Notes: generated by a model from the sequence alone, not told the origin. A stretch of 52,550 nt of DNA from Furfurilactobacillus rossiae DSM 15814 (GCF_000428925.1 NZ_AUAW01000016.1:1-52550); one strand, 5' to 3'. Counted from the first letter of the stretch, positions 7,594-17,535 are shown. Translations and numbers: made by a program.

Positions 7594-9373
7594 ATGGATC
7601 GTAGAGCAGGCGGGCCACGCGGTGGCGGTCCACAGGATGCGCAATACACACGAACAAAGTTTGATTTTAAGGGGTTCTTAAACCTGATTCGTCAAACGAA
7701 ACCTAAGTATTGGCAGTTATGGTTGGGATTAATCCTTGGTTTTATTGCGACGGGGGCGCAGTTGGCAGTGCCGAAAATGGCACAAGGAATTATCAACGGG
7801 CTTAAGTCAGGTTTTAATTCCACTTTGCTCATTATCGCGGTTGCACTGTTTTTAGCGAGTGCCTTAATCAACGCCTTGTCAGGGACGATGTTGGGTTTCT
7901 TTGGTGAAAATATTGTTGCCAGATTGCGGCGTACCTTGTGGCAAAAAGTTGATTCGTTTGCACGTTAACTATTTTGATAACGTGAAGGCCGGTGAAATGA
8001 CTTCTCGACTGGTGAACGACTCAACCCAGATTAAAGATTTATTGGCAAACGCTTTTCCACAGATGGCTAATTCACTCTTGCAGTTAGTTGGAGCGCTGAT
8101 CATCATGGCATTGATGGACTGGAAAATGACGCTCGTTATGATTATTGCCATTCCGTTGGTCATGATTGTAATGCGGCCAATTATGCGCCAATCCAGCAAG
8201 ATTGGGTTGCAACGACAAGATGCCCTAGCTTCATTTAATGGCGAAACTGGCGAATCGTTGGGCGAAATTCGGTTGGTGAAATCTTCAAACGCTGAGGAAT
8301 ATGAAACAACCTCGGGGTACAAACAGATCGACAAGTTGTATCACATCGGAATGCGAGAAGCTATTTTTGATTCCATCGCGAGTCCGGCCATGAACACGTT
8401 AATGCTGGCCATGTTTATCGGTTTGTTGGGTTACGCAGCCGTTCGAGTGGCTGATGGCACGATGTCAATGGGAACATTATTGTCATTTATGATGTATTTG
8501 TTCCAAGTTATCGGACCAGTCGGCTCACTTGGCCAATTCTTCACGACATTAGCGAAGACAAACGGTTCGACACAACGGGTTCAGGATCTGTTGAAGGAAC
8601 CTGAAGAATCATTTACTGATGGCGACAATGAATCCGTTACCGACCAAACGGTGGCGATGGAACACGTTGACTTTGCTTATGACGATGACGGTCCCGTTTT
8701 ACATGATGTTAACTTTGAGGCCAAGCCAAACAGTGTCATTGCGTTTGCTGGGCCATCGGGTGGTGGGAAGTCTACCATCTTTAGTCTGCTAGAACGTTTC
8801 TATCAACCCACCAGTGGGAAAATTACGATTGGTGGCAAGGATGTCGCAAACGTCAACTTGAAAGACTGGCGCTCTCAAATCGGTTATGTGAGCCAGGATT
8901 CTGCTATTATGGCTGGCACGATTCGTCACAACTTAACTTATGGCGCGGACAAAACGTACACGGATGACGAACTTTGGCACGTGCTTGAGCTGGCTTTCGC
9001 AGACAAGTTTGTTCATGAAATGACAGATGGTTTGGACACGCAGGTCGGTGAACGTGGCGTGAAAATCAGTGGTGGTCAACGACAACGTTTGGCCATTGCC
9101 CGAGCTTTCCTCCGTGATCCAAAGATTCTGATGCTTGATGAAGCAACAGCGAGTCTAGATTCCGAATCGGAAGCGATGGTTCAAAAGGCCTTGGGTGAAT
9201 TAATGAAAGGCCGCACAACATTGATCATTGCGCACCGACTGAGCACGATCGTCGACGCCGATGACATTTACTTCATTGAAAATGGTCATGTGAGCGGCCA
9301 CGGCAAGCATCAGGCACTCATGACTGAATTGCCACTTTACCGAGAATACGTGAGGATTCAGTTTAAGGAATAG
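7594..9373 (+). pseudogene. ABC multidrug exporter (LmrA/BmrA-like half transporter), frameshifted
   Basis: Two overlapping frames together give one half-transporter of about 590 residues. Frame one (7594-7968) encodes the Gly/Arg-rich N-terminus and the first two membrane helices, ending in LRRTLWQK then a stop. Frame two carries the continuation KLIRLHVNYFDNVKAGEMTS, the remaining helices and an intact ATPase: Walker A GPSGGGKST, Q-loop, signature ISGGQRQRLAIARA, Walker B ILMLDEATASLD and H-loop IIAHRLST. The switch maps to the A5 run at 7943-7947; removing one A restores LWQKLIRLHV. The start ATG 7594 follows TGGAGG. As read, the gene is disrupted; a sequencing error in the homopolymer is the alternative. 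A C-terminal piece without helices 1-2 is unlikely to work. Confidence 0.8.
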
Positions 9374-9411
9374 AGCGAGAACAACCCCGTTTAAAGACCG
9401 AGCAACAATGG

Positions 9412-9460
9412 AAATAAGGCACTGTGCAAGCGAACTTTGCTTGTGCGGTGTCTTATTTTA
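9412..9460 (+). terminator. Intrinsic terminator after ABC exporter
   Basis: Long imperfect stem AATAAGGCACTGTGCAAGC / GCTTGTGCGGTGTCTTATT with several G-U pairs, then TTTTA. An outer pairing of CAACCCC (9382-9388 area) with GGGGTTG near 9480 encloses it. The rest of 9374-9681 (308 bases) shows no gene. Confidence 0.65.
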
Positions 9461-9681
9461 ATTGTGCGCAGGTCTTTGGGGTTGTGAACGCGTTTGCGAG
9501 AATATAAAAGCGAAAATTTGGTGTTTTTCGCAGTTCGTTGAAAGAAAGCAATCTCCAAAAGTGAAAGGCATGTCCTAACGCCATGAATGTCCGCACAGCA
9601 ATTTCTTCTATTATGTGCGCGCAGCATTAATGCTATGCTGAATACACGACTTTTACACAGAAAAGAGAAACTATACAATAT

Positions 9682-11004
9682 ATGGATACTTTATTTACTA
9701 AGACGTCAGTTCCGCGCGCGTACTTTACGCTCGCCATGCCAGTGGTCATCAGTATGATTGCCAGCATGATCTATAACCTGGTGGACACATTCTTCATTTC
9801 ACAAACGCAGAATCCCAACATTGTGGCTGGGGTAACGGTTTGTACGCCACTATTTTCAATTATGTTAGCGATTGGGGATGTTTTCGGCCTGGGCGGTAGC
9901 GCGTTGGTGTCCAAAATGTTGGGGAGCAAGCAGCATGAGTCTGCCAGTCAGGTGAGTCGCATTTGTTTTTATGCAGCGATTGTCATTGGTATTCTGACCG
10001 CGGGCATTTTACTATTATTTGAAGCACCTATTCTCACTGCGTTTGGGGCTAGTAGCGGGATTCGTCCGTTCGCGAGTGCCTTCTATCGTATTATGGCGAT
10101 TGGCGGGCCGCTGATTATTGTGTCGCTGGTGCCTAGCAACTTAATTCGCACAGAAGGTTTGGCACGCGAATCAATGATTGGTAGTGTTGCCGGTTTGGTC
10201 GTGACGATTTTGCTCGACCCATTGCTGATTTTCGGTTTTCATTTATATGCTGCGGGGGCTGCCTTGGCGACTGTAATTGGATATCTCGTAACCGATTTGA
10301 TTCTGTGTGCATACGTAATCAAACGGTGTCGGGTCATTAGCCTAAGCTGGCACATTAAAAAGTCGACCCTTGCGTTTGCGGGGGCCATTTTAGTGATTGG
10401 AATTCCTGCTTCAATGACCAATCTCATGCAGGCGTTTGGAACCGCATTGCTCAATAACTTCTTGGTGCGATACGGTGCTGCACAAGTGGCGGCTTTTGGG
10501 ATTGCCACGAAGATTTACATGATCGTGATGCTAGTAATGGTTGGTTTTGCATTTGGCGCTCAGCCATTGGTTGGTTATAACTACGGCGCTCATAATCAGA
10601 AACGGTTTCGTCAAATCGTGAATTTTGACCTGTTAGTAGAAGTCGTCTTTTCAGTAATTTTTGCTGTTATCTTAATGTTATTGGCACCGTTTATTGTGCG
10701 TTTGTTTATGACGCAAAAAACGATTGTGACTGCCGGTGTCTTGCTGTTGAGAGCATTGCTAAGCACGACCCCATTCATTGGCGCAATCCTCGTGTTCACC
10801 ACTGTCTTCCAGTCGACAGGCAAGGCACTAGGGGCTTTTTTGCTGGCTATTTCACGACAGGGTGTCATCTTTGCCATTGTGATTTATGTTGCTCACATGT
10901 TGTGGGGCTATCTCGGTGTTGTTTGGGCACAACCGTTGGCGGATGTGTTGACGTGTTTGTTAGGCTTTGTCATTTACCGGCAGGATTTCCGAAGAATGAA
11001 ATAG
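9682..11004 (+). CDS. MATE-family multidrug/cation antiporter
   Basis: A 440-residue integral membrane protein with twelve predicted helices arranged as two repeats. The N-terminal PRAYFTLAMPVVISMIASMI and NLVDTFFISQ and the mid-protein GIPASMTNLMQAF are typical of MepA/NorM-like MATE pumps, which export cationic drugs in exchange for Na+ or H+. The length is normal for the family. The ribosome binding site is weak (GAGAAA, 11 bases before ATG 9682), suggesting low expression. It appears monocistronic, placed between two other efflux units, and no dedicated regulator gene is adjacent. Confidence 0.9.
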   Translation: MDTLFTKTSVPRAYFTLAMPVVISMIASMIYNLVDTFFISQTQNPNIVAGVTVCTPLFSIMLAIGDVFGLGGSALVSKMLGSKQHESASQVSRICFYAAIVIGILTAGILLLFEAPILTAFGASSGIRPFASAFYRIMAIGGPLIIVSLVPSNLIRTEGLARESMIGSVAGLVVTILLDPLLIFGFHLYAAGAALATVIGYLVTDLILCAYVIKRCRVISLSWHIKKSTLAFAGAILVIGIPASMTNLMQAFGTALLNNFLVRYGAAQVAAFGIATKIYMIVMLVMVGFAFGAQPLVGYNYGAHNQKRFRQIVNFDLLVEVVFSVIFAVILMLLAPFIVRLFMTQKTIVTAGVLLLRALLSTTPFIGAILVFTTVFQSTGKALGAFLLAISRQGVIFAIVIYVAHMLWGYLGVVWAQPLADVLTCLLGFVIYRQDFRRMK

Positions 11005-11127
11005 CTTGAGCAAATGACAACCTTCTTATTTGTTCGCTGACCGTCCATTTCAAAATGAATTAATCGTTTTCTATGCATCTTTGCCTGATAATATCGTGTA
11101 TTAAAAACATGATGTGGAGGCAGAATT

Positions 11128-12060
11128 ATGAAGGCTTTTGGGTATCAAACGGATGGGCCAGCGGCTGATGCTTTTACCGAGGTTGAGTTGCCGACGCCGA
11201 AACCAGCTTCAGATGAGGTTGTTATTGATGTTGCTGCTTTTGGTCTGAATCATGTAGACGCATTTCGACGGAGTGGATTTACTGGCGGAGAAGTAACAAT
11301 CCCTGGGTTCGATGTTGCTGGAACTGTCTTATCGGCTGGTGAACGGGTGACCAACTTTCAAGTGGGTGACAAGGTTGTTGCTCACATTGAAGGTGGTGGT
11401 TACGCGGAACAAGCTGTTGCGCCGGAGTCGACGACGATTAAATTAATTGACGGGTTCCCGATTGCTGATGCTGCTGGGTTACCAACTGTTGCGATGACGT
11501 CATATGATGCGCTCACCGTGTTTGGACAAGTTCAGGCGGGACAGACAGTGGCAGTGCTAGGAGCTAGTGGTGGTATTGGTGCAATGGCTGTTCAGTTTGC
11601 GAAGGTTCTTGGCGCCAGTACCGTTGTTGGGATTGCAAGGGCTGAGGATTTGGACTATGTTCGCCAAATTGGTGCCAATGATGTCGCCACGTATGCGCAA
11701 GTTACTGAAGATGGTGCGTTTGCCGATTCAGCTGATGTGGTCATTAATGTGAACTTTATGGGCGGTCATGCTGATGCAATGATGGCCTTAGTTAAACTTG
11801 GTGGCACCGTAGCGACAGTCGGTCGTGAGGAAAATGTCGGTAATAAGCCCAATGTTGAACAAGTTCACATTCATCCAGTAGATGCGAGTCATGTGCATCG
11901 GGCGATGCAGGCGCTCAAGCAACTTATGGAAACTGGCACACTGTCTGTGCGGATTGCGCAGCGATTTCCGTTTACCTTAGCAGGCGTTGTGGCTGCCAGT
12001 GAACTGAACGAAACAGGGCACACGGACGGTCGGATTATTGTCGAACGAGATGTGAAATAG
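11128..12060 (+). CDS. NADP-dependent quinone oxidoreductase-like protein (zinc-free MDR)
   Basis: A 310-residue medium-chain reductase of the QOR/zeta-crystallin group. The catalytic GroES-like part includes AFGLNHVDAFRRSGF and PGFDVAGTVLSAGERVTNFQ. The Rossmann part has the nucleotide loop VAVLGASGGIGAMAVQFAKV at about residues 137-156. Zinc-binding cysteines are absent, as expected for quinone reductases. It reduces quinones or enones with NADPH in the cytosol. The start ATG 11128 has GTGGAGG upstream. A terminator follows at 12073, so it is a single-gene unit. Confidence 0.88.
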   Translation: MKAFGYQTDGPAADAFTEVELPTPKPASDEVVIDVAAFGLNHVDAFRRSGFTGGEVTIPGFDVAGTVLSAGERVTNFQVGDKVVAHIEGGGYAEQAVAPESTTIKLIDGFPIADAAGLPTVAMTSYDALTVFGQVQAGQTVAVLGASGGIGAMAVQFAKVLGASTVVGIARAEDLDYVRQIGANDVATYAQVTEDGAFADSADVVINVNFMGGHADAMMALVKLGGTVATVGREENVGNKPNVEQVHIHPVDASHVHRAMQALKQLMETGTLSVRIAQRFPFTLAGVVAASELNETGHTDGRIIVERDVK

Positions 12061-12072
12061 GACATCAAGAAG

Positions 12073-12109
12073 AGCTGTTGTGCATTGCAAAAGTGTACAA
12101 TAGCTTTTT
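12073..12109 (+). terminator. Intrinsic terminator after quinone oxidoreductase
   Basis: Stem AGCTGTTGTGCA / TGTACAATAGCT (12 pairs, two G-U) followed by TTTTTG. Confidence 0.8.
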
Positions 12110-12238
12110 GTTATGAGCTGATTACATTCATGTTAGTGGTTGCAATATGGTAAACTATCATCAACACAGAAGGTCCGTAAGTGGCATTTCAGTGTGGGGA
12201 GAAGTTGCAGAAGACATACACGTAGAGGAGTGAAACGA

Positions 12239-13159
12239 ATGGCAGAAGCAGTATTAACAGTTAAGAATCTGAATAAGTCGTTTGGCCGCAAACAGGTCTT
12301 ACATAAAATTTCATTTTCATGCCAGTCTGGACGAATCGTTGGTTTGGTTGGTGCAAACGGGGCAGGGAAAACGACAATCATGAAGGCCGTTTTGAGCCTG
12401 ACATCATCGACTGGTGAGGTCACGATTGACGGGCAGAAGAGTACATTTGACCACCATCCAGTATTGGATGAGGTAGGCGCTTTGATTGAATATCCAAGCA
12501 TTTATCCTTTTATGACTGGAAGAGATCATCTAAAGCTATTTGCAATCGGTAGAAATAAAGCCTCAGAAATTGATGACGTTATTACTGCCTTGAACATGGG
12601 TAATTACATTGATACAAAGGCGCGAAGTTATTCACTAGGGATGAAACAAAAACTTGGTGTCGCAATGGCATTCTTGAACAATCCGAAATTTGTTATTTTA
12701 GATGAACCGATGAATGGATTGGATCCGCAAGCCACTAAGGAATTACGTGATTTGATTATTGCTAAACGTGATGAGGGCGTTGGCTTCTTGATTTCCAGCC
12801 ATATTTTAAGCGAGTTGCAGAAACTGGCAGAGGACCTGATTATTATTGATCACGGGAAAATTGTTCAAGAAACTACAATGGATGCATTACTCAAGTCTAA
12901 CAATCACTTTGTTACTGTTACAACAACAGATGATGTAAAGGCCAAACAAGTCTTAGCCGATGCGGGTTATAAACTGGTTGGAGACGAAGAAGTAAAAATT
13001 CAAACTTCTTCTGATGACGATGTCGCCAACATTTTGAAAACGTTAAATGATAATCAGTTGCCTGTTACAGATGTTCAACATGAAGATGAAGATCTTGAAG
13101 GTTCCGTGTTGAAATTACTTGATCCGGAAGACCAGGAACAGGGGGAAAAATCATGTTGA
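12239..13159 (+). CDS. ABC transporter ATPase, bacitracin/lantibiotic-immunity (BcrA) type
   Basis: A 306-residue ATPase. Walker A GANGAGKTT lies near residue 38, the degenerate signature YSLGMKQKLGVAMAFL (SLGMKQ in place of SGGQ) is characteristic of BcrA-like exporters, Walker B is FVILDEPMNGLDP and the switch is ISSHILSELQ. A C-terminal domain of about 90 acidic residues follows. The start ATG 12239 is behind AGAGGAG; an upstream in-frame extension has no ribosome binding site. It overlaps the permease gene by 7 bases. The pair probably exports a peptide or lipid-II-targeting antibiotic, or handles envelope stress. Confidence 0.9.
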   Translation: MAEAVLTVKNLNKSFGRKQVLHKISFSCQSGRIVGLVGANGAGKTTIMKAVLSLTSSTGEVTIDGQKSTFDHHPVLDEVGALIEYPSIYPFMTGRDHLKLFAIGRNKASEIDDVITALNMGNYIDTKARSYSLGMKQKLGVAMAFLNNPKFVILDEPMNGLDPQATKELRDLIIAKRDEGVGFLISSHILSELQKLAEDLIIIDHGKIVQETTMDALLKSNNHFVTVTTTDDVKAKQVLADAGYKLVGDEEVKIQTSSDDDVANILKTLNDNQLPVTDVQHEDEDLEGSVLKLLDPEDQEQGEKSC

Positions 13160-13923
13160 CGTTATACAGACAAGAGTCATTTAAACTTTTAAAAAAGAAA
13201 AGTACCATGTGGATCACTATTTTCCTAGCTGCGGTTACGCTTGGTGTCGCTCTAATGGGACGCCTAAAGCCGGCTCTTTTCCCGGCCAAACAATTTTTTC
13301 AATCGAACTTTTTGTCCGCACCGTTTTTAGTGCTGTTTATGATTGCAGCGGTGGCCTCGACCATCACCATGGAAACACAATATGGCACCATTAAAAGTGT
13401 ATTGTCACAACGTTATTCACGCACACAAGTATTAATTAGTAAGTGGCTCGTTATGTTAACGTATTCTATTTATTTATATGTCATGACGAGTGTATTGGCA
13501 CTGATTGCCAAAGCTATTTTCGTTAATAGCAAATTCTCTCTGACCGATAAGGGTGATGTTCATGAAATTTGGCAGGACTGGCTAGTAACGCTTGGCTCAA
13601 ACTTTTTGACTGTTTGGCTACTTCTTAGTCTGGTCTTTTTAATGGCTACACTGTTCAAGAGCTCTGCTGCAGCCATATCGATTGGAATTATTGGTTACTT
13701 TGCGCTAAGTATTATCAATGGGTTCTTGGTTGTGCTGATTCACTTGTACGAATGGGTAAAGTGGAATCCGTTAAACTTTTTGAATTATCCAGCGCAACTC
13801 AATAATCCTTCACTTAGTCAAATCACTAAGTTATCGACTACCCAATTGTTTTGGGGAAACATCGGTTATATTGCGCTATTCCTGGTCTTTGACTGGTTAC
13901 TATTCCGGAAGCGTAATGTTTAA
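13153..13923 (+). CDS. ABC transporter permease partner of BcrA-type ATPase
   Basis: A 256-residue membrane protein with about six hydrophobic helices, beginning with the cytosolic YRQESFKLLKKKSTMWI typical of BcrB/ABC-2 permeases. It contains the conserved METQYGTIKSVLSQRYSRTQ loop before helix 3. Its ATG (13153) lies inside the ATPase stop region with GGGGG upstream, so translation is coupled. No sensor kinase or regulator is adjacent. The substrate is unknown. Confidence 0.88.
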   Translation: MLTLYRQESFKLLKKKSTMWITIFLAAVTLGVALMGRLKPALFPAKQFFQSNFLSAPFLVLFMIAAVASTITMETQYGTIKSVLSQRYSRTQVLISKWLVMLTYSIYLYVMTSVLALIAKAIFVNSKFSLTDKGDVHEIWQDWLVTLGSNFLTVWLLLSLVFLMATLFKSSAAAISIGIIGYFALSIINGFLVVLIHLYEWVKWNPLNFLNYPAQLNNPSLSQITKLSTTQLFWGNIGYIALFLVFDWLLFRKRNV

Positions 13924-13942
13924 GCTGAAATAGAATTAATTA

Positions 13943-13998
13943 AAAGACTCAGGGATTATCACTGGTTAACACCAGTCAATAATCCCTGAGCCTTTATA
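13943..13998. terminator. Bidirectional terminator between convergent genes
   Basis: CTCAGGGATTAT pairs with ATAATCCCTGAG, with an inner ACTGG/CCAGT stem. It is flanked by an A-rich start (TTAAAAG) and CTTTATA, so it can serve both the rightward ABC pair and the leftward acetoin reductase. Confidence 0.8.
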
Positions 13999-14005
13999 TT
14001 GTCTT

Positions 14006-14791
<786 letters not shown>

Positions 14792-14952
14792 TTAAAGTTT
14801 GTTACACAGGCAGAATACTTAATAAAGTATGGAAAAGCAAACAATTGTATCGACGGCGTGATGTTTGCGAACAAACCGATAATGTACGGGGAATTCACCT
14901 TAGTGTGCTTTGAAAATATAACTAAAATCAGCTGTGAATTTTTGTGTGATTG

Positions 14953-14984
14953 TAGACGATCACTGAAAAGAAATCAGTGATGTC
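14953..14984. promoter_or_regulatory. Hairpin/inverted repeat between butA and TMEM175 genes
   Basis: AGAC-G-ATCACTGA pairs with TCAGTGATGTCT around AAAGAAA, twelve pairs with one bulged G. There is no T run, so it is more likely an operator or 5' UTR hairpin than a terminator. The rest of 14780-15050 shows no gene. Confidence 0.4.
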
Positions 14985-15050
14985 TGCATGTTTATTCGTG
15001 TTTAACTCGGGTAAAACGCTTATGATTAACTTATCTTGGGGGATGACCAT

Positions 15051-15635
15051 ATGAACAAAAGTCGGGTTGAAGCATTTATTGATGCCATTATTGCGATTGT
15101 ATTAACAGTATTGATTTTGGAAATTAAGGTGCCAAATGAGCCAAGTTTAAAAAAAATTTTCAGTGAGTGGCGGATGGCGTTTTCATACTTGATGACGTTC
15201 ATTTTGGTCATGTTCAGCTGGTATGTACAGCACGGGATGTTTTTGGCAATCAAACGGGTCAAACTTGGTGGTTTCATTGGCGTTTGTGTGTGGTTATTCG
15301 TGCTCTCTTTTCTACCAGTGACCACGGCGTTCGTTGGCCGTTTTCCAAGTTACTGGGGTGCAGAGCTCGTCTACTTAATGGTGGCTTTATTATGGCTACT
15401 TTCAGCTCAGTTAATGTCGTTTCTCATTATTCGTGAGAACCAAGACGTGCCGGAAATGAAAGAATTTATCAAACGGCAGGCTGGTAGCGTGATGTTGACG
15501 AGTAATATCGTTTGGACAGTTGTGGCGACTGCACTGATCTTTGTGATTCCAGAGATTGGCATGTTGACGCCGATTATGACAGTGATCATCCAGATTATTT
15601 CCAACCGTCATCGAAGTCGGCAGTTATCAGCTTAA
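15051..15635 (+). CDS. TMEM175-family potassium channel-like protein (DUF1211)
   Basis: A 194-residue protein with about six hydrophobic helices. The N-terminal SRVEAFIDAIIAIVLTVLIL is followed by EIKVP. It matches the family's RxxxFxDxxxAIxxTLLxLxxxVP signature, in which helix 1 lines the K+ pore; the usual phenylalanine and aspartate are present (F10, D12). Bacterial members form tetrameric K+ leak channels. The start is ATG 15051 rather than the TTG five codons upstream, which overlaps the GGGGGATG ribosome binding site. It is followed by the leader-attenuator region of the next gene. Confidence 0.85.
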   Translation: MNKSRVEAFIDAIIAIVLTVLILEIKVPNEPSLKKIFSEWRMAFSYLMTFILVMFSWYVQHGMFLAIKRVKLGGFIGVCVWLFVLSFLPVTTAFVGRFPSYWGAELVYLMVALLWLLSAQLMSFLIIRENQDVPEMKEFIKRQAGSVMLTSNIVWTVVATALIFVIPEIGMLTPIMTVIIQIISNRHRSRQLSA

Positions 15636-15779
15636 ACATATGGAAATGGACGAAATGCTACTTATTTTCTAGTGGTTAAACGACGTCTTGACACTGGTTG
15701 TTAAGAATTTTCAGTTGCAATGTTTAGTTATGAGTGGTAACTTACAAATCAAGGAAAAAACGATGAGGAGGCGTTAAAA

Positions 15780-15875
15780 ATGAAATATTTAAACTTAAAA
15801 CAAGTTAATGGCGCCAACCTCAACACAACTACCACAACCTCAACCACAATGACGTGGCTGGGGCTTTTGTGGTAG
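15780..15875 (+). CDS. Threonine-rich leader peptide of attenuator (31 aa)
   Basis: A short reading frame with an excellent ribosome binding site (GAGGAGG, 6 bases before ATG 15780). It encodes 31 residues that begin MKYLNLKQVNGANLN, then run TTTTTSTTMT, and end WLGLLW before TAG at 15873. Eight of the ten residues 16-25 are threonine. This is the hallmark of ribosome-mediated attenuation (compare the Thr/Ile-rich thrL peptide of enteric bacteria). The codon run coincides with one arm of a 13-bp hairpin and lies just before an intrinsic terminator and a permease gene. It is expected to report charged tRNA-Thr supply. Confidence 0.82.
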   Translation: MKYLNLKQVNGANLNTTTTTSTTMTWLGLLW

Positions 15876-15941
15876 TTGTTCATTATCGCAAAAGTGGCCA
15901 GCCAAGGTGTCTGTCAAAGGACATCGCGGCTGGCCTTTTTT
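15825..15941 (+). promoter_or_regulatory. Transcription attenuator with alternative RNA folds
   Basis: Three mutually exclusive pairings can be drawn. (1:2) ACAACTACCACAA at 15825-15837, covering the Thr codons, pairs perfectly with 15867-15879. (2:3) TGGCTGG at 15855-15861, inside that loop, pairs with CCAGCCA at 15898-15904. (3:4) the terminator GGCCAGCC at 15896-15903 pairs with GGCTGGCC at 15928-15935 and is followed by six T. A ribosome stalled on Thr codons would free 15855-15861 to pair with 15898-15904 and block the terminator. Completion of translation to the stop at 15873 would cover 15855-15861 and allow termination. Low threonine should therefore raise permease expression. The mechanism is inferred; the pairings are read directly. 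Confidence 0.78.
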
Positions 15942-15996
15942 ATTAGAGTGGTGCTGTAACACGGTAAAAGTTCGACCAAATCAGGAGGAAATCCAT

Positions 15997-17427
15997 ATGA
16001 GTGAGTCAGAGCCAAAAGGTGAGTTAAAACGATCGTTATCGTCGAATCAAATGCAGATGATTGCCCTTGGGGGAACCATCGGTGTTGGGTTGTTTTTGGG
16101 ATCAACGTCAACTATTAAATGGACTGGACCGTCCGTTGTGTTTGCATACGCATTCGTTGGACTGCTGTTATACCTAGTCATGCGTGCATTAGGTGAAATG
16201 ATCTATGTGAATCCCACGACCGGCTCGTTTGCAGACTACGCGACGAATTATATTCACCCGTTGGCTGGCTATTTGACCAAGTGGAGCAATGTCTTTCAGT
16301 ACATAGTGGTCGGAATTAGTGAAGTGATCGCGGTCGGTCAATACTTGCATTACTGGTGGCCGAACCTGCCTGATTGGATTGCCGGGGTAGTTGTGATTGT
16401 TCTTTTGACGTTGGCAAACTTAGCATCCGCACGCGCGTATGGCACATTGGAATTTTACTTTGCGATGATTAAAGTGGTCACGATCGTTTTAATGATCGTT
16501 TTGGGCGTGCTGGTTATCTTCGCCGGTTTAGGTAATCATTGGCATCCATTAGGCTTAAGCAATCTGTGGTCTCATGGTGGGTTCTTTACTGGTGGTATTC
16601 GCGGCTTCATTTTTGCCATGTCCGTAATTATCGGCTCGTATCAAGGTATTGAAGTGCTGGGGATTACTGCTGGGGAGGCCGCCGATCCGCAAAAAGCTAT
16701 CGTATCCTCTGTTAAGTCGATTGTTTGGCGGATTCTGATTTTCTATATTGGTGCAATCTTCGTCATCGTGACGATTTATCCGTGGAATCACTTGGCTGCA
16801 TTGGGATCACCGTTTGTTGAAACGTTCTCTAAGGTTGGAATTGCTGGGGCAGCCGGGATTATTAACTTTGTTGTGCTGACGGCGGCGATGTCTGGTGCCA
16901 ACTCAGGGATTTACAGCTCCAGTCGGATGTTGTACAAACTCGCGCGCGATGGTGAAACGTATCGCGGTCTGGGCAAACTATCACGTCGTCAGGTGCCATT
17001 ACGCGCAACTCTGTGCATTTCCGCTGGGATCCTGATTGGCCTGATTTTGAATACATTATTGTCCGTTGTGAATCATGCGACGGCTAACATCTTCGTTTTG
17101 GTTTATAGTTCAAGTGTGTTACCAGGGATGGTGCCGTGGTTTGTAATCTTATTGTCAGAGTTACGATTCCGTCACGCAAATCCTGATGTGATGAAAACTC
17201 ATCCGTTTAAAATGCCATGGTATCCATATTCAAACTACTTTACGATTTTCGCTCTGATTTTAGTGGTAATCTTTATGTTCATCAATCCAGATACTCGCAT
17301 TTCAGTCAGCATTGGTTTCGGTGTTCTGGGTTTGCTCAGTCTACTGTTCTTCGTCCGCCGCTGGTCTGGGAAGGCGACGCCCGAACCTGGTGAGTACAAA
17401 CATGAATCATATGAAAAAAAGGATTAA
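15997..17427 (+). CDS. AAT-family amino acid permease, probably threonine uptake
   Basis: A 476-residue secondary transporter with twelve predicted helices. The N-terminal LKRSLSSNQMQMIALGGTIG, then VGLFLGS, is the diagnostic helix-1 motif of the amino acid transporter (AAT) subgroup of APC permeases. TTGSFADYA and the helix-6 stretch SYQGIEVLGITAGEAADPQK also match. It takes up an amino acid with protons. Substrate specificity cannot be read from the protein, but the threonine-coding leader and attenuator upstream (15780-15941) point to threonine. The start ATG 15997 follows AGGAGG; upstream in-frame codons lie within the terminator. A strong terminator follows. Confidence 0.9.
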   Translation: MSESEPKGELKRSLSSNQMQMIALGGTIGVGLFLGSTSTIKWTGPSVVFAYAFVGLLLYLVMRALGEMIYVNPTTGSFADYATNYIHPLAGYLTKWSNVFQYIVVGISEVIAVGQYLHYWWPNLPDWIAGVVVIVLLTLANLASARAYGTLEFYFAMIKVVTIVLMIVLGVLVIFAGLGNHWHPLGLSNLWSHGGFFTGGIRGFIFAMSVIIGSYQGIEVLGITAGEAADPQKAIVSSVKSIVWRILIFYIGAIFVIVTIYPWNHLAALGSPFVETFSKVGIAGAAGIINFVVLTAAMSGANSGIYSSSRMLYKLARDGETYRGLGKLSRRQVPLRATLCISAGILIGLILNTLLSVVNHATANIFVLVYSSSVLPGMVPWFVILLSELRFRHANPDVMKTHPFKMPWYPYSNYFTIFALILVVIFMFINPDTRISVSIGFGVLGLLSLLFFVRRWSGKATPEPGEYKHESYEKKD

Positions 17428-17480
17428 CCGGCGCTCAGCTGAAATGTTTACTTGAAAAAGTTATTAATCCAATGAATCAC

Positions 17481-17519
17481 TGTATCTGCCAGTTTTTATA
17501 ATTGGCAGATACATTTTTT
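17481..17519 (+). terminator. Intrinsic terminator after amino acid permease
   Basis: Perfect 11-bp stem TGTATCTGCCA / TGGCAGATACA, then six T. Confidence 0.93.
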
Positions 17520-17535
17520 ATAAAAACCGTTTTTC

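Noticed and set aside
7940-7960. Programmed frameshift in the ABC exporter
   Set aside because: The shift needed is +1, the codons do not form a -1 slippery heptamer in the zero frame, and no stimulatory structure or strong internal SD is evident; a one-base insertion is simpler.
9391-9678. 95-codon minus-strand frame before the MATE gene
   Set aside because: It covers the terminator hairpin and has an arbitrary composition without a ribosome binding site.
15907-15996. Upstream extension of the amino-acid permease by 30 codons
   Set aside because: This part is the attenuator terminator; ATG 15997 has AGGAGG and matches the family N-terminus.
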